Assembly: GCA_025060455.1 (NCBI GenBank)
Contig: JANXBY010000075.1
Span: forward strand, 1 to 64,000
Length of the DNA: 64,000 nt
Origin: Armatimonadota bacterium
Lineage (GTDB): Bacteria; Sysuimicrobiota; Sysuimicrobiia; Sysuimicrobiales; Sysuimicrobiaceae
Direction of reading: 5' to 3'
Shown: piece by piece, positions 45,182-55,306 of the stretch
Numbering within the stretch: position 1 is the stretch's first letter
Layout of the letters: each line of letters opens with the position of its first letter
Made by a program: the position numbers and the translations under genes
The notes under the pieces: generated by a model
Seen by the model: the letters and a program-made list of their open reading frames with translations, nothing else
What the model was told of the DNA's origin: nothing
The model's database searches: none

Positions 45182-46219
45182 TCACGTCTCGAACAGGGTG
45201 CCCTGGGAGGCCCGACCGTCGCGGGGCATGGGGATCCCCAGGTGTGCATACGCGGCGGGAGTGATGCGCCTTCCCGCGGGCGTGCGGATAAGGAAGCCGA
45301 TCTTGAGCAGGTAGGGCTCCACCACCTCCACCAGGGTGTCCGCCTCCTCGTTCAGGGTCGCGGCCAGTGCTTCCACCCCCACCGGCCCGCCGCCGTACAC
45401 CTCCGCGATCACGCGCAACAGCTCCCGGTCGAACGCGTCCAGCCCCGCTTCGTCCACGCCCTCGAACTCCAGGGCTTCCCGTGCCACTTCCTCCGTCACC
45501 CGGCCGTCATACCGGACCTCCGCGTAGTCTCGGACCCGACGCAGCAGCCGGTTGGCCACCCGGGGCGTGCCCCGGGACCTGCGGGCGATCTCCCGCGCTC
45601 CCTCGTCCGTGATGGGGACGCCCAGGATCCGCGCGGACCGGCAGACCAGCTGGGTGAGCTCTCCCTCCGAGTAGAAGTCCAAGTGGTAGAAGATGCCGAA
45701 CCGCTCCCGCAGGGGGGAGGTGAGCAGGCCCGCCCGGGTGGTGGCGCCGATGAGGGTGAAGGGCTTCAGGGTGTAGCGGAGGGTGCGGGCATGCAACCCG
45801 CGGTCCAGCACGAAGTGTACGCAGAAGTCCTCCATGGCCGGGTAGAGGAACTCCTCCACCGTCCGCGGCAGACGGTGGATCTCGTCCACGAACAGCACGT
45901 CCCCGTGCTCCAGGTTGGTGAGGATCCCCATGAGGTCCCCACCCCGCTCCAGGGCCGGCCCCGAGGTCTGCACCAGGTTGGCGCCCATCTCCGCGGCCAC
46001 CACGTTGGCCAGGGTGGTCTTCCCCAGGCCTGGCGGCCCGTGCAGGAGGATGTGGTCCAGGGGCTCACCCCTGGACCGGGCGGCCTGAATGGCGATCCGC
46101 AGGCCTTCCCGTACCTTGCCCTGCCCCACGCACTCGTCGAGGGTGCGCGGGCGCAACTGGCGCAGCAGCCGCGCCTCCTCCGGGGGAACCTGCGCGCTGG
46201 AAAACCGCTCCCGGCTCAT
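45182..46219 (-). CDS. ruvB: Holliday junction DNA helicase RuvB
   Basis: [58 protein letters not shown]. Confidence 0.98.
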   Translation of the reverse strand: MSRERFSSAQVPPEEARLLRQLRPRTLDECVGQGKVREGLRIAIQAARSRGEPLDHILLHGPPGLGKTTLANVVAAEMGANLVQTSGPALERGGDLMGILTNLEHGDVLFVDEIHRLPRTVEEFLYPAMEDFCVHFVLDRGLHARTLRYTLKPFTLIGATTRAGLLTSPLRERFGIFYHLDFYSEGELTQLVCRSARILGVPITDEGAREIARRSRGTPRVANRLLRRVRDYAEVRYDGRVTEEVAREALEFEGVDEAGLDAFDRELLRVIAEVYGGGPVGVEALAATLNEEADTLVEVVEPYLLKIGFLIRTPAGRRITPAAYAHLGIPMPRDGRASQGTLFET

Positions 46220-46848
46220 GCCTCCTCCTCACCCGCCGGCTTCCGCTGGCTGCGGTAAACCTCCTGGAACAGCTCCTCCGCGGTGGCCACGTGAGGGTTG
46301 CGCCGCAGCGCCTCCTCGACCATGCGCCTCGCCTCCGCGGCCCGGTGGCCCAGCTGCCGGGTCAGCACCTCCAGCACCTCTTCGCGGAAGTCCGCCGTCG
46401 CCGCGGGTCTGGCCACCGGTCCCTCCTGCAGGAGGGCGTACTTGGCCACCTTCCCACACAGGGCGGCCACCACCTTCTGTGCGGTCCGCTCGCCCAGACC
46501 CGGCAGCCGCTTGAGGAAGTTCACGTCCCGGCGCTCGATGGCGTCCGCGATCTCGTGCACCGGGCGGGCCATGGCCCGCACCGCCCGCGTGGGTCCCATC
46601 CCGTCCACGGTGATGAAGCGCTCGAAGAACTCCCGCTCCGCACGGCGCCGGAAGCCCACCAGCAGCGGCTTGGGGTGGTTGGCGCCTACCTGGTAGGACA
46701 CGTGCAGCTCCACGACTTCACCCTCCTGCGGGCTCCAGTGGTCGGCCAGGTAGGCGGGCAGCGCCACCTCGTAGCCCACTCCGCCACACTCCACCACCAG
46801 GGTTTCAGGCCCCCGCTCCACCACGCGCCCCTTGAGGTACGCGATCAC
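46216..46848 (-). CDS. ruvA: Holliday junction DNA helicase RuvA
   Basis: [31 protein letters not shown]...[23 protein letters not shown] 46848. Confidence 0.95.
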   Translation of the reverse strand: MIAYLKGRVVERGPETLVVECGGVGYEVALPAYLADHWSPQEGEVVELHVSYQVGANHPKPLLVGFRRRAEREFFERFITVDGMGPTRAVRAMARPVHEIADAIERRDVNFLKRLPGLGERTAQKVVAALCGKVAKYALLQEGPVARPAATADFREEVLEVLTRQLGHRAAEARRMVEEALRRNPHVATAEELFQEVYRSQRKPAGEEEA

Positions 46849-47342
46849 GGTACCCCCACCAGTGCCCTCATGGGAAAGCCGGACCGCACCAGGGCCGTAG
46901 CCGCCAACGCCAGGGCGTCCGCCGCGTGGCTGTCCAGGTTGCCCCGCACTCCCAAGAACCGGCACACCGCGGCCTGCACCTGCGACTTCGGAGCCCGGCC
47001 GTTGCCGCACACCGCCCGCTTCACCTCTGCCGGGGTCAGGGCCTGTACCGCGGCGCCGGAGTGGGCGGCGGCCAGGCACAGCACGCTCCGCACGTGCGCC
47101 ATGAGCACCGCGGTCCGGGGGTGACGCGGGTGGCTGAACACGTCCTCCAGGACCACCACCTGCGGCCGGACCTCCTCCAGCAGCCCCATCGCCTCCCGGT
47201 ACAGCTCCTCCAGCCGGCTGGGCAGGTCTGGTGCAGAAGACCGCACCACCCCCACTTCCCGCACCCGAAGCCCGGCAGGGCTCGCGCCCACGACCGCGTA
47301 GCCGGTGTGGCACCACCCGGGGTCTAGGCCCACCGCAACCAT
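46845..47342 (-). CDS. ruvC: Crossover junction endodeoxyribonuclease RuvC
   Basis: VAVGLDPGWCHTGYAVV...VVVLEDVFSHPRHPRTAVLMAHVRSVLCLAA...HAADALALA. Confidence 0.94.
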   Translation of the reverse strand: MVAVGLDPGWCHTGYAVVGASPAGLRVREVGVVRSSAPDLPSRLEELYREAMGLLEEVRPQVVVLEDVFSHPRHPRTAVLMAHVRSVLCLAAAHSGAAVQALTPAEVKRAVCGNGRAPKSQVQAAVCRFLGVRGNLDSHAADALALAATALVRSGFPMRALVGVP

Positions 47343-47409
47343 TTTCGAACGAGGATTCTACACCGGCCCGGCGCATGCCTGCCGCGGGACGAAGGCAGGC
47401 TCCAAGGAA

Positions 47410-47486
47410 CCTGAAACACGGCGACGTGCAAGCGCGTGGCCGCGAACCCTGTCCCCCACAACCGCGCGGTGGTGTTTGGGGTGGTT
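47410..47486 (-). repeat. Intergenic element copy 2 (directly 3' of yebC)
   Basis: Shares ordered blocks with 29881-29966; see that feature. Confidence 0.5.
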
Positions 47487-48233
47487 TTAGCCGACCCGCT
47501 GCAGGATCTCGTCGGGGATGTCGAAGTTGGCGTACACCTGCTGCACGTCGTCCAGCTCCTCCAGGGCTTCCAGCAGCCGCAGGACCCGCTCCGCCTCCGA
47601 CCCGGCGACCGGCACAGTGGTCTTGGGCACCTGCTGGAGCTCCGCGCTGGCCACGGGGATCCCTGCCTTCGCCAGGGCGTCGCGGACCCGGGCCAGGTCC
47701 TCGGGGGCGGTCAGCACGAGGTAGGTGTCCCCTTCCGTGCGCACGTCCTCCGCCCCCGCCTCCAAGGCCTGCAGCATCAGCTCGTCTTCCGACACCGCCG
47801 ACCGCTCCACCTGGATCACGCCCTTGAGGTCGAACATCCACGCCACCGCCCCGGCCTCTGCCATGCTCCCTTCGTGCCGGTGGAACACCGCCCGCACCTC
47901 GGCGGCGGTGCGGTTGCGGTTGTCGGTGGCCGCGCGCACCAGGATGGCCACGCCCCCGGGCCCGTATCCCTCGTACGTGACCTCCTCGTAGTGCTCGCCC
48001 GTCACCGCGCCGGTGCCCCGTGCGATGGCCCGCTGGATGTTCTCGTTGGGCATCCCCGCGTCCCGCGCCCGGTCAATGGCGCTGCGCAGGCGCACGTTGG
48101 TCTCGGGGTTGCCGCCTCCCTCCCGGGCGGCCACGATGATCTCCCGGGTCAGCTTGCTGAACAGCCGGCCCCGGGCTTTGTCCATCTTCTCCTTCTTGAT
48201 GCGGATGTTGTGCCACTTGGAGTGTCCCGCCAT
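47487..48233 (-). CDS. YebC/PmpR family transcriptional/translation regulator
   Basis: MAGHSKWHNIRIKKEKMDKARGRLFSKLTREIIVAAREGGGNPETNVRLRSAIDRAR. Confidence 0.96.
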   Translation of the reverse strand: MAGHSKWHNIRIKKEKMDKARGRLFSKLTREIIVAAREGGGNPETNVRLRSAIDRARDAGMPNENIQRAIARGTGAVTGEHYEEVTYEGYGPGGVAILVRAATDNRNRTAAEVRAVFHRHEGSMAEAGAVAWMFDLKGVIQVERSAVSEDELMLQALEAGAEDVRTEGDTYLVLTAPEDLARVRDALAKAGIPVASAELQQVPKTTVPVAGSEAERVLRLLEALEELDDVQQVYANFDIPDEILQRVG

Positions 48234-48269
48234 GGCTGCCTCACCTCGCCTGTCCCGCCGCCTCCGCCC

Positions 48270-50585
48270 CTACCGCTCCCGGACCGTGACCGTGGCAGTT
48301 CCAACCGCACCGTCCGGACCCCTCGCCTCCACCGTCACCCGGTACCGGGCGCCGGAAAACCGCAGGGGGGACTCCACCGTGTACCCAAAGGAGCCGTCCG
48401 GGCCCACTGCCAGCTGCGCGTCCACCACCTGGACCGCAGACGGTCCGCCCTCCATCACCACCACCAGACGCACCTCCGCTCCTGGTGCAGTACGGCCTTC
48501 CACCACGAAGGGGCTGGTCACCTCGGCCCCATCCCGAGGCTGCAGGAGGGCGACGCCCCCGGGGCGTGAGGCTGCTTCCGCCGGGGGGCTGGTGGCGCGC
48601 CCTTCCGGAGCCGGGGAGGGAGAGGGCTCCGCACCCCGCAGCACCGCCCTCCAGCCCTGCCGCTCGCACGTCCCGTCGGGCGCGTGCTTCACGCACACGG
48701 GCACCTGCAGGAGGCCCTCGGGCACAGGGAAGTCGGAGGGCGGCCGACCCACCAGCGCCCGCTTGACGAACCGAGCCCACAGCCGCGCGGGCACGGACCC
48801 CCCCACCACGCGGTTGGTGGGGCTGTTGTCGTCGTTGCCCACCCACACCGCCACTGCCAGCTCCGGCGTGTAGCCTACGAACCACGCGTTCCGGTAGTCG
48901 TCCGTGGTGCCCGTCTTGCCGGCGGCGGGGCGCCCGACGTCCGCAGCGCGTCCGGTCCCGCGGAGGATCACCCCGCGCAGGAGGTCGGTCATGAGGTACG
49001 CCACCTCCGGCCGCACGGCCACCCGCCGGTGGGGCTGGAAGTCGTCCAACACGCGACCCTTCGCGTCCAGGACCCGCGTGATGGCCACCGGCTCCGCGTA
49101 CACCCCGCCCGCCGCCAGGGTGGCGAAGGCAGCGGCCATCTCCAGGGCCGTCACCTCGGAGGTGCCCAGCGCCAGGGACAGGTTCGGCTGCAGGGGACTG
49201 CGGATCCCCATACGTCGGGCGGTGTCGATCACCGTCTGCGGGCCCAGCTCCACCAGCATGCGGATCGCCGGGATGTTCCGGGAGTGCTCCAGCGCCACCC
49301 GCAGGGGGATGGGGCCCCAGTACGTGCCGTCATAGTTCTTGGGCCGCCAGTAGCCCCAGCCTGCGACCCGGTACTCCACGGGAGCGTCCAGAAGCACCCG
49401 ATCCGGAGAGACGCCGTTTTCCAGAGCCGCGGTATAGATGAAGGGCTTGAAGGCCGAGCCCGGCTGCCGGCGGGCCTGCCAAGCTCGGTTGAACTGGGAC
49501 CGCGAGAAGTCCACCCCGCCCACCATGGCCAGAATCCGCCCTGTGCGAGGCTCCACGGCCACCAGGGCTCCCTGCGTGACCCGCAGCCCGCCCCGGCGGG
49601 CCTCCTCCACCCCCTGGGTGATCACCTGCTGTGCGATGGCCTGCAGACGCGGGTCGACCGTGGTGTAGACCTGCAACCCGCCGTTGTACACCGCGTCCTC
49701 GCCGTAGCGCTCCACGAGGAAGGGCAGCAGGTACGACACGAAGTAGGGGGCCCGTACCCCCACCAACCCCAGGTTCCTGGGTCCGGGGCTCAGGTGAAGT
49801 AGCGCCTTCTTGGCAACCTCCGCCTGGTCGGGCCGCAGGAACCCCAGCTCCACCATGCGGTCCAGCACCACTTCCTGGCGGCGTTTGGCGGCGGCGAAGT
49901 TGTCGAAGGGGGAGTAGCGGGAGGGCGCCTGGATGACCCCTGCCAGCAGGGCCGCCTCCGGGAGGGAGAGGTCGCGGGCGCTTTTTCCGAAGAACAGGCG
50001 GGACGCCATCTCCACGCCGTACGCGCCCCCGCCGAAGTACACCTGGTTGAGGTACCTCTCCAGGATCTCGTCCTTTGTGAGGCGGCGCTCGATCTCCACC
50101 GCCAGGAGAATCTCCTGCAGCTTGCGGTCGAGAGTCCTCCGCGGGGTGAGGAAGAGGTTACGGGCCAGCTGCTGGGTGATGGTGCTGCCGCCCTCCACCA
50201 CGGACTGCCGGGTGAGGTTCCGCCAGGCCGCCCGGAGGATGCCCCGCACGTCAACCCCCCGGTGCTGGTAGAAGCGCTCGTCCTCGATGGCGATCACCGC
50301 CTGCTGCAGCACCGCCGGGATCTCAGAAAGCCTCACGTACGCACGGTTCTCGCGGTACAGGCTCGCGATGAGCTCGCCGTTGGCCGCGTAAATCCGGGTG
50401 GCCTGGCTGGGCGGCCGGTACAGGGTTGCTAGGTCCGGCAGGTTGGCACGCAGGGAGTTCAGGAAGACGGCCAGCGCCACCGACCCCAAGGCCGTCAGTG
50501 CTGCAAGCACCAGCAGCCCTCGGGCTAGCCAGCCCCACCCGCCCGCGCCGGTCCGCCCTCCCCGGGGAGCGCGCCGGTGGCTCAT
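48270..50585 (-). CDS. Penicillin-binding protein 1A family
   Basis: AVIAIEDERFYQHRGVDVRGILRAAWRNL...GGSTITQQLARNLFLTPRRTLDRKLQEILLAVEIERRLTKDEILERYLNQVYFGGGAYGVE; GKTGTTDDYRNAWFVGY. Confidence 0.95.
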   Translation of the reverse strand: MSHRRAPRGGRTGAGGWGWLARGLLVLAALTALGSVALAVFLNSLRANLPDLATLYRPPSQATRIYAANGELIASLYRENRAYVRLSEIPAVLQQAVIAIEDERFYQHRGVDVRGILRAAWRNLTRQSVVEGGSTITQQLARNLFLTPRRTLDRKLQEILLAVEIERRLTKDEILERYLNQVYFGGGAYGVEMASRLFFGKSARDLSLPEAALLAGVIQAPSRYSPFDNFAAAKRRQEVVLDRMVELGFLRPDQAEVAKKALLHLSPGPRNLGLVGVRAPYFVSYLLPFLVERYGEDAVYNGGLQVYTTVDPRLQAIAQQVITQGVEEARRGGLRVTQGALVAVEPRTGRILAMVGGVDFSRSQFNRAWQARRQPGSAFKPFIYTAALENGVSPDRVLLDAPVEYRVAGWGYWRPKNYDGTYWGPIPLRVALEHSRNIPAIRMLVELGPQTVIDTARRMGIRSPLQPNLSLALGTSEVTALEMAAAFATLAAGGVYAEPVAITRVLDAKGRVLDDFQPHRRVAVRPEVAYLMTDLLRGVILRGTGRAADVGRPAAGKTGTTDDYRNAWFVGYTPELAVAVWVGNDDNSPTNRVVGGSVPARLWARFVKRALVGRPPSDFPVPEGLLQVPVCVKHAPDGTCERQGWRAVLRGAEPSPSPAPEGRATSPPAEAASRPGGVALLQPRDGAEVTSPFVVEGRTAPGAEVRLVVVMEGGPSAVQVVDAQLAVGPDGSFGYTVESPLRFSGARYRVTVEARGPDGAVGTATVTVRER

Positions 50586-51058
50586 GGCTTACCGCCTGCC
50601 CCCTCCTGGAGGGCTGTCAGCACCTCCTGCCCGTGCCCGTCAGGCCTGACCCGCCGCCACACCTGCTCCACCTTCCCGTCGGCTCCGATCAGGAACGTGG
50701 TCCGGGCAACGCCCCACCGTTTCCGGCCGTACAAGGTCTTCTGCGCCCACGCGCCGTACGCCTGCGCCACCTTTCCCTCGGGGTCCGAAAGCAGGGGGAA
50801 CGGCAGGCCGTGACGTTCGCGGAACCGGGCGTGGGACTGGGGGGAGTCCGGGCTCACCCCGAGGACCACCACGCCTGCGCGCTGCAGCTCCTGGTGGACG
50901 TCCCGGAACGAGCAGGCCTCCCGGGTGCAGCCCGGGGTGCCGTCCTTGGGGTAGAAGTACAGCACCACCCTCCGACCCCGGAAGTCGCGCAGCCGCACGT
51001 GCTGGCCTTGGTGGTCGACCAGCTCGAAGTCCGGCGCAACAGCGCCTGGTTCCAGCAT
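50582..51058 (-). CDS. bcp: Peroxiredoxin (Bcp/PrxQ type)
   Basis: APDFELVDHQGQHVRLRDFRGRRVVLYFYPKDGTPGCTREACSFRD; ATG 51058. Confidence 0.93.
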   Translation of the reverse strand: MLEPGAVAPDFELVDHQGQHVRLRDFRGRRVVLYFYPKDGTPGCTREACSFRDVHQELQRAGVVVLGVSPDSPQSHARFRERHGLPFPLLSDPEGKVAQAYGAWAQKTLYGRKRWGVARTTFLIGADGKVEQVWRRVRPDGHGQEVLTALQEGAGGKP

Positions 51059-51141
51059 CCGCAGCCTCCTCTTCCGGCTTCCATAATACGAATACGCCGT
51101 GGCGCCGGGGCCCCAAGGCTGTGGTACAATCCTGAACGCGT

Positions 51142-51217
<76 letters not shown>

Positions 51218-51446
51218 AAGCTCCCACGAAGCCACCTGACCACCAGAACCGCCTACGTCCCTGAGCCGGGTCGCCTGGCCTTGGCCAGAAACAAGGCCGT
51301 GGAACCGTCGCGCGCCGTGGATGCCTGGTGCCTGCGCGTGTTCACCCCGACTGGTAGGGCGGCTGGCGGGGACCACGTTCCGCGGCGCGTGAGACCCGGG
51401 ACCCGCAACTCGGCGACGAGCAGCCGTCTTCGGGCCGCCCCTCACC

Positions 51447-51874
51447 TCACCCAGGTCGGTGCTGACCCCGAGACCGCTTCGGGCCCTGCCCCTCATGCCT
51501 CGGGCCGCTCCCGGCCAGCTCTTTACCGCACCTGCTCCACCGCTCGGCTTCGATCTCGTTGTAGAAGGTGTAGCGGGCCACCCGCCGCACCTTCTGGAAA
51601 ACCCCGCTGACCCGCACCCGGATGTCGTCCCGCAGCCCCCGGTGCCCCCCTGCAAACACCGCCACCCCAGACCCGCCCTCTGCCAGCCGGAACGTCGTGT
51701 ACGGGTTGCCGGCTCTCGAGACCCCCTCCCGGTACCCGGAGACCACCCCGGTCACCGTCACCACCTTGCCGTCGTAGCGGTCCGGATCCCCAGCAGCGCA
51801 GCCACCGACACAGCCTGGGCCAGCGAAGGCGCCAAGAGGACCGCAATACCGACGAGCTCAATCAGTCCCGCCAC
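51447..51874 (-). pseudogene. Secreted OB-fold-like protein interrupted by a 1-nt frameshift in a C4 (G4) run
   Basis: GTG 51874 frame gives a signal peptide (LIELVGIAVLLAPSLAQAVSVAALLG); the next frame continues DPDRYDGKVVTVTGVVSGYREGVSRAGNPYTTFRLAEGG. Confidence 0.6.
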
Positions 51875-51917
51875 CCTTCTCCGGCGCACACCCTCACCCC
51901 CTCGCCCGCCGGCCCGG

Positions 51918-52406
51918 CTAGAAGGTGATCCGGGTCCAGGCCAGCCAGTCGACACGCCAATAGACGTTGTCACGGCCCAGGTACGCCGTCTCGACCTGAA
52001 TTTCCCACTCGGAGGTGCGAGGCTGCAAAGCTTCTACCGGCAGGGCCACGTCCACAAACGAGCCGGTCACGGTCACCCGGATGCCCGGCACTTCCCTCGC
52101 GTCGACCCGGTAGATCCGGCGTGCTTCATCGATAACGACGAAGCGACCAAAACCGTGCGCCGGCTGCTCAGGTCCTACCCGAACGCCCAGCTCGGACTTC
52201 CGGCTCCGGGTAACCGCCACCAGCAGCCGGGTCTGGCCGTGGTCGTTCGAAACCACCGCTCCGCCCCCGACCGGCCCACGGTCCGCCTGCTCAGCGACCT
52301 GTCCGGTGCCCCCTGTGAGCCCCTGGAGGTCGACCTGAGAACCGAACCCGCGGAGATCAGCTCTTGGATCTCCGGAAGCCAGCCCACCGGAGTCTGGGCG
52401 TACCAA
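51918..52406 (-). CDS. Hypothetical protein, possibly remnant; start not reliable
   Basis: ORF with TTG-type start; C-terminal part FGRFVVIDEARRIYRVDAREVPGIRVTVTGSFVDVALPVEAL looks coding. Confidence 0.3.
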   Translation of the reverse strand: MVRPDSGGLASGDPRADLRGFGSQVDLQGLTGGTGQVAEQADRGPVGGGAVVSNDHGQTRLLVAVTRSRKSELGVRVGPEQPAHGFGRFVVIDEARRIYRVDAREVPGIRVTVTGSFVDVALPVEALQPRTSEWEIQVETAYLGRDNVYWRVDWLAWTRITF

Positions 52407-52534
52407 ACCGTAAGCGAGGCACCGCTACTCTGCGCCCAAACGGGGCTGCCCTCGGCACGGCGAACTCCGGGTGGCGCGAACAGGATGGATGATCCAGCCT
52501 GCTTGCCCCGCCTTCCCGCGAACGTCACGGTCCG

Positions 52535-53326
52535 TCACGCGGTGCCCCACCGGCGCACGGTGCGGTTCTCCACCTCCCGCATGCCGCGCTCCATGAGCAG
52601 CCCCAGGACCGCGATGGTTGCAAGGCTGGCCAACATGATGTCCGCCCGCAGAAACTCCCGGGCGAGGAAGATGGCCAATCCGAGTCCGAAGTCCGTGGTG
52701 CCGATCATCTCGCCCGCCACCACCGCGCGCCACGACTGCCCCAGGGCCAACCGAAGCCCGGTCATCACGGAGGGCAGCGCGGCGGGTAGCAGCACCCGCC
52801 AGAACCGGTCCACACCCCGGGAGCCCATAACCGTGGCAGCCCGCAGCAGGACTTCAGGGCACTGCCGGATCCCCGACCACACGCTCAGCATCATGGGCAG
52901 GGCAGAGGTGAAGGCGGCCAGGGCGATGGTGGACCGGTTGCCCAGGCCGAGCCAAAGGACCAGCACCGGCAACCACGCGAGGGCCGGGACCGGCAGCAGC
53001 AAGCCTGCGAGGGGGAGGAAGAAGCGTTCCGCGGTCCGAGAGACCCCCATTACGGTGCCCACCACCAGGCCCGCCACACAAGCCAACGCAAGCCCCACCG
53101 CGAGCCGGTAAAGGGTCAGGAATACGTGCTTCCACAGCACACCGGACCGGGCCAGCTCCCACCAGGTATCCACCACCCGGGCCACGCCCGGGAAGATGTT
53201 GGGGTTCAGGTTGAGCCCTCGCGCCAGCAACTCCCAGGCCACGGCCACAGCCAGGAGAGGGGCGAGGCCCGCCGCCGCGTTCCGGACCAGGGAAGGCCAC
53301 CCCGCCAACCGTGCCACCATCACCAA
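52535..53326 (-). CDS. NitT/TauT-type ABC transporter permease
   Basis: LYRLAVGLALACVAGLVVGTVMGVSRTAERFFLPLAGLLLPVPALAWLPVLVLWLGLGNRS; SWRAVVAGEMIGTTDFGLG. Confidence 0.92.
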   Translation of the reverse strand: MVMVARLAGWPSLVRNAAAGLAPLLAVAVAWELLARGLNLNPNIFPGVARVVDTWWELARSGVLWKHVFLTLYRLAVGLALACVAGLVVGTVMGVSRTAERFFLPLAGLLLPVPALAWLPVLVLWLGLGNRSTIALAAFTSALPMMLSVWSGIRQCPEVLLRAATVMGSRGVDRFWRVLLPAALPSVMTGLRLALGQSWRAVVAGEMIGTTDFGLGLAIFLAREFLRADIMLASLATIAVLGLLMERGMREVENRTVRRWGTA

Positions 53327-53348
53327 CCGCCGCGCGTTGTGCGCCTCG

Positions 53349-54374
53349 TCACTGCTTGCGGACTGTGTAGCTGATCCTGCGCACCTGCACCAAACCTCGC
53401 TCCCGCAGAATCTGGGTCGCTACTTCCGTCCGCAAGGACCGCGTCCAGTCGATCCGGCTGCGGATCTGCCCCTGCCGGAACAGGGCCTCCGTCTCCTGGC
53501 CCAGGTAGTCCCGGAGCCCGCCGAGGGGCCCCGGGTACACATCCATCTTGTCCGCCAGCCGGAGCGCCACCTCGGTGCTGAGTGGCGTTCCGCGAGCAGC
53601 GTAGAAGCTCTGCAGGGCCGCGGCGAAGTCCCGGCGGTTGCGCAACCACAGCTCGTAGGCGTCCACCCACGCTTCCAGCAGGCGCCGCAGGGCCTGCGGG
53701 TTGCGGTCAAACCATCCCTGACTGACCACCAAGAACCCCGGGTTGGGGTCGAACTTGGTGTGCTCCACCAGCACCCGCCCGATGCCGAGCCCCTCCGCCA
53801 GGGTGATGAAGGGCTCCACGCCCACAAAGGCGTCCACCAATCCCGCCTGCAGCATCCCCACGTGGTCCGTGTAGCGGGCGTTCACCACCTGCACGTCGCT
53901 GGCGGTCAGCCCGCCCGAGGGCAGGACGAAGTCCTTGAAAGCCAGGTCGGAGCCCGTGCCCACCTGGGAGGCCACTTTCTTGCCCTTCAGGTCCGCCAGC
54001 TGCCGGATGGGGCTGTCGCGCCGGACCACCACCGCGTTCATGTTTCCCCCGTAGATGGTCAGCGCCACCCCCACCGCGGGACCCGCGGCCACCGTGGTCA
54101 GGAAAGGCGTCTTGCCCATGGTCACCGCGTCGAAGTCCCCGGTGAACAGCCCCGTGCGCGCCTCGATGCCGCCCGCCACCGCGACGCCTCGCACGTCGAT
54201 GCCACGGCGGGCGAACAGGTTCCGCTCCAGCCCCACGATGGCGAGCCCGCCGAAGATGTTGATCTGGTACGCCATGCGGAGAACGAGGCGCTCCGGAGCC
54301 TGCCCGTAAGCGGATGTGGCTGCCACCAGCACGGCCACCACCAGGCCCCACCACCGGAACTTCACCTTCTCCAC
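53349..54374 (-). CDS. ABC transporter substrate-binding protein (SsuA/THI5-like)
   Basis: Signal peptide; LVLRMAYQINIFGGLAIVGLERNLFARRGIDVRGVAVAGGIEARTGLFTGDFDAVTMGKTPFL. Confidence 0.88.
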   Translation of the reverse strand: MEKVKFRWWGLVVAVLVAATSAYGQAPERLVLRMAYQINIFGGLAIVGLERNLFARRGIDVRGVAVAGGIEARTGLFTGDFDAVTMGKTPFLTTVAAGPAVGVALTIYGGNMNAVVVRRDSPIRQLADLKGKKVASQVGTGSDLAFKDFVLPSGGLTASDVQVVNARYTDHVGMLQAGLVDAFVGVEPFITLAEGLGIGRVLVEHTKFDPNPGFLVVSQGWFDRNPQALRRLLEAWVDAYELWLRNRRDFAAALQSFYAARGTPLSTEVALRLADKMDVYPGPLGGLRDYLGQETEALFRQGQIRSRIDWTRSLRTEVATQILRERGLVQVRRISYTVRKQ

Positions 54375-54410
54375 CTCCCTCCGAGTTGTTCGCTTACAAT
54401 CTGACTCCCC

Positions 54411-55160
54411 TCATACCTCTTCCTCCGCCTGGGAGGCCACCAGCTCGTACAGCTTACGTTCCACCTCCAGTGTGCCTTCCCCGTGCAGTCCCCGCGGCCG
54501 GGGAAGGTCTACGGGGATCTCTGCCACTACCCGGCCGGGCGACCGCGCCATCACGTACACCACATCTCCAAGGACCGCCGCCTCGCGGAGGTTGTGGGTC
54601 ACGTAGGCCACGGTGAGGCGTCGCTGGGCCAAAAGCTCGTCCAGGAACCTCACCAGCCTCTGCCGCGTCAGCTCGTCTAGGGCTCCGAACGGCTCGTCCA
54701 TGAGCACCAGGTCCGGCTCGTAGATCAGCGCGCGGGCCACCGCCACGCGCTGCTTCATGCCGCCAGAAAGCTGGTAGGGGTAGTAGCCCTCGAACGCCTC
54801 CATGTGCACCAGCTTGAGCCACCTCCGGACCAGCTCGTCCTCCCGGGCGCGGAGCTCGGGCCGCGCCAACCGGCGCAGTCCGAACACCAGGTTTTCCCTT
54901 ACCGTCATCCACGGGAACAGGGCGTAGTCCTGGAATACGTAGCCCAGGCGCGGCCGGTCCCCGTCCCGCCACCGCACCGAGCCCGACGACAGTTGGACGA
55001 ATCCCGCGAGGACGTTCAGGACGGTGGTCTTGCCGCACCCGGAGGGCCCCACCAGACAGGTCACCTGTCCAGGGTAGAACCGCACCGACACGTTTTCCAG
55101 GGCGCGAAACCGCTCGCCCGCCGCCGTGTCGAATTCCACGGTCCCGTTCAGGATCTGCAC
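54411..55160 (-). CDS. NitT/TauT-type ABC transporter ATP-binding protein (start uncertain, frame open to 55286)
   Basis: GPSGCGKTTVLNVLAGF; YPYQLSGGMKQRVAVARAL; VLMDEPFGALDELTR. Confidence 0.92.
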   Translation of the reverse strand: MQILNGTVEFDTAAGERFRALENVSVRFYPGQVTCLVGPSGCGKTTVLNVLAGFVQLSSGSVRWRDGDRPRLGYVFQDYALFPWMTVRENLVFGLRRLARPELRAREDELVRRWLKLVHMEAFEGYYPYQLSGGMKQRVAVARALIYEPDLVLMDEPFGALDELTRQRLVRFLDELLAQRRLTVAYVTHNLREAAVLGDVVYVMARSPGRVVAEIPVDLPRPRGLHGEGTLEVERKLYELVASQAEEEV

Positions 55161-55306
55161 CGCGGGCTCCCCCGCGGCTTCCCGCACCAAGCCCGCAGAC
55201 GCCTCCCGCGGGCCGCCGGCGGCCCCACCACCCGCCCCACCCCAGGTTGCTCTCACCGCACAGCCCCCCGCTCTTTCCGCCCGCACCCGGGCCCGTCGGT
55301 GGCGCG

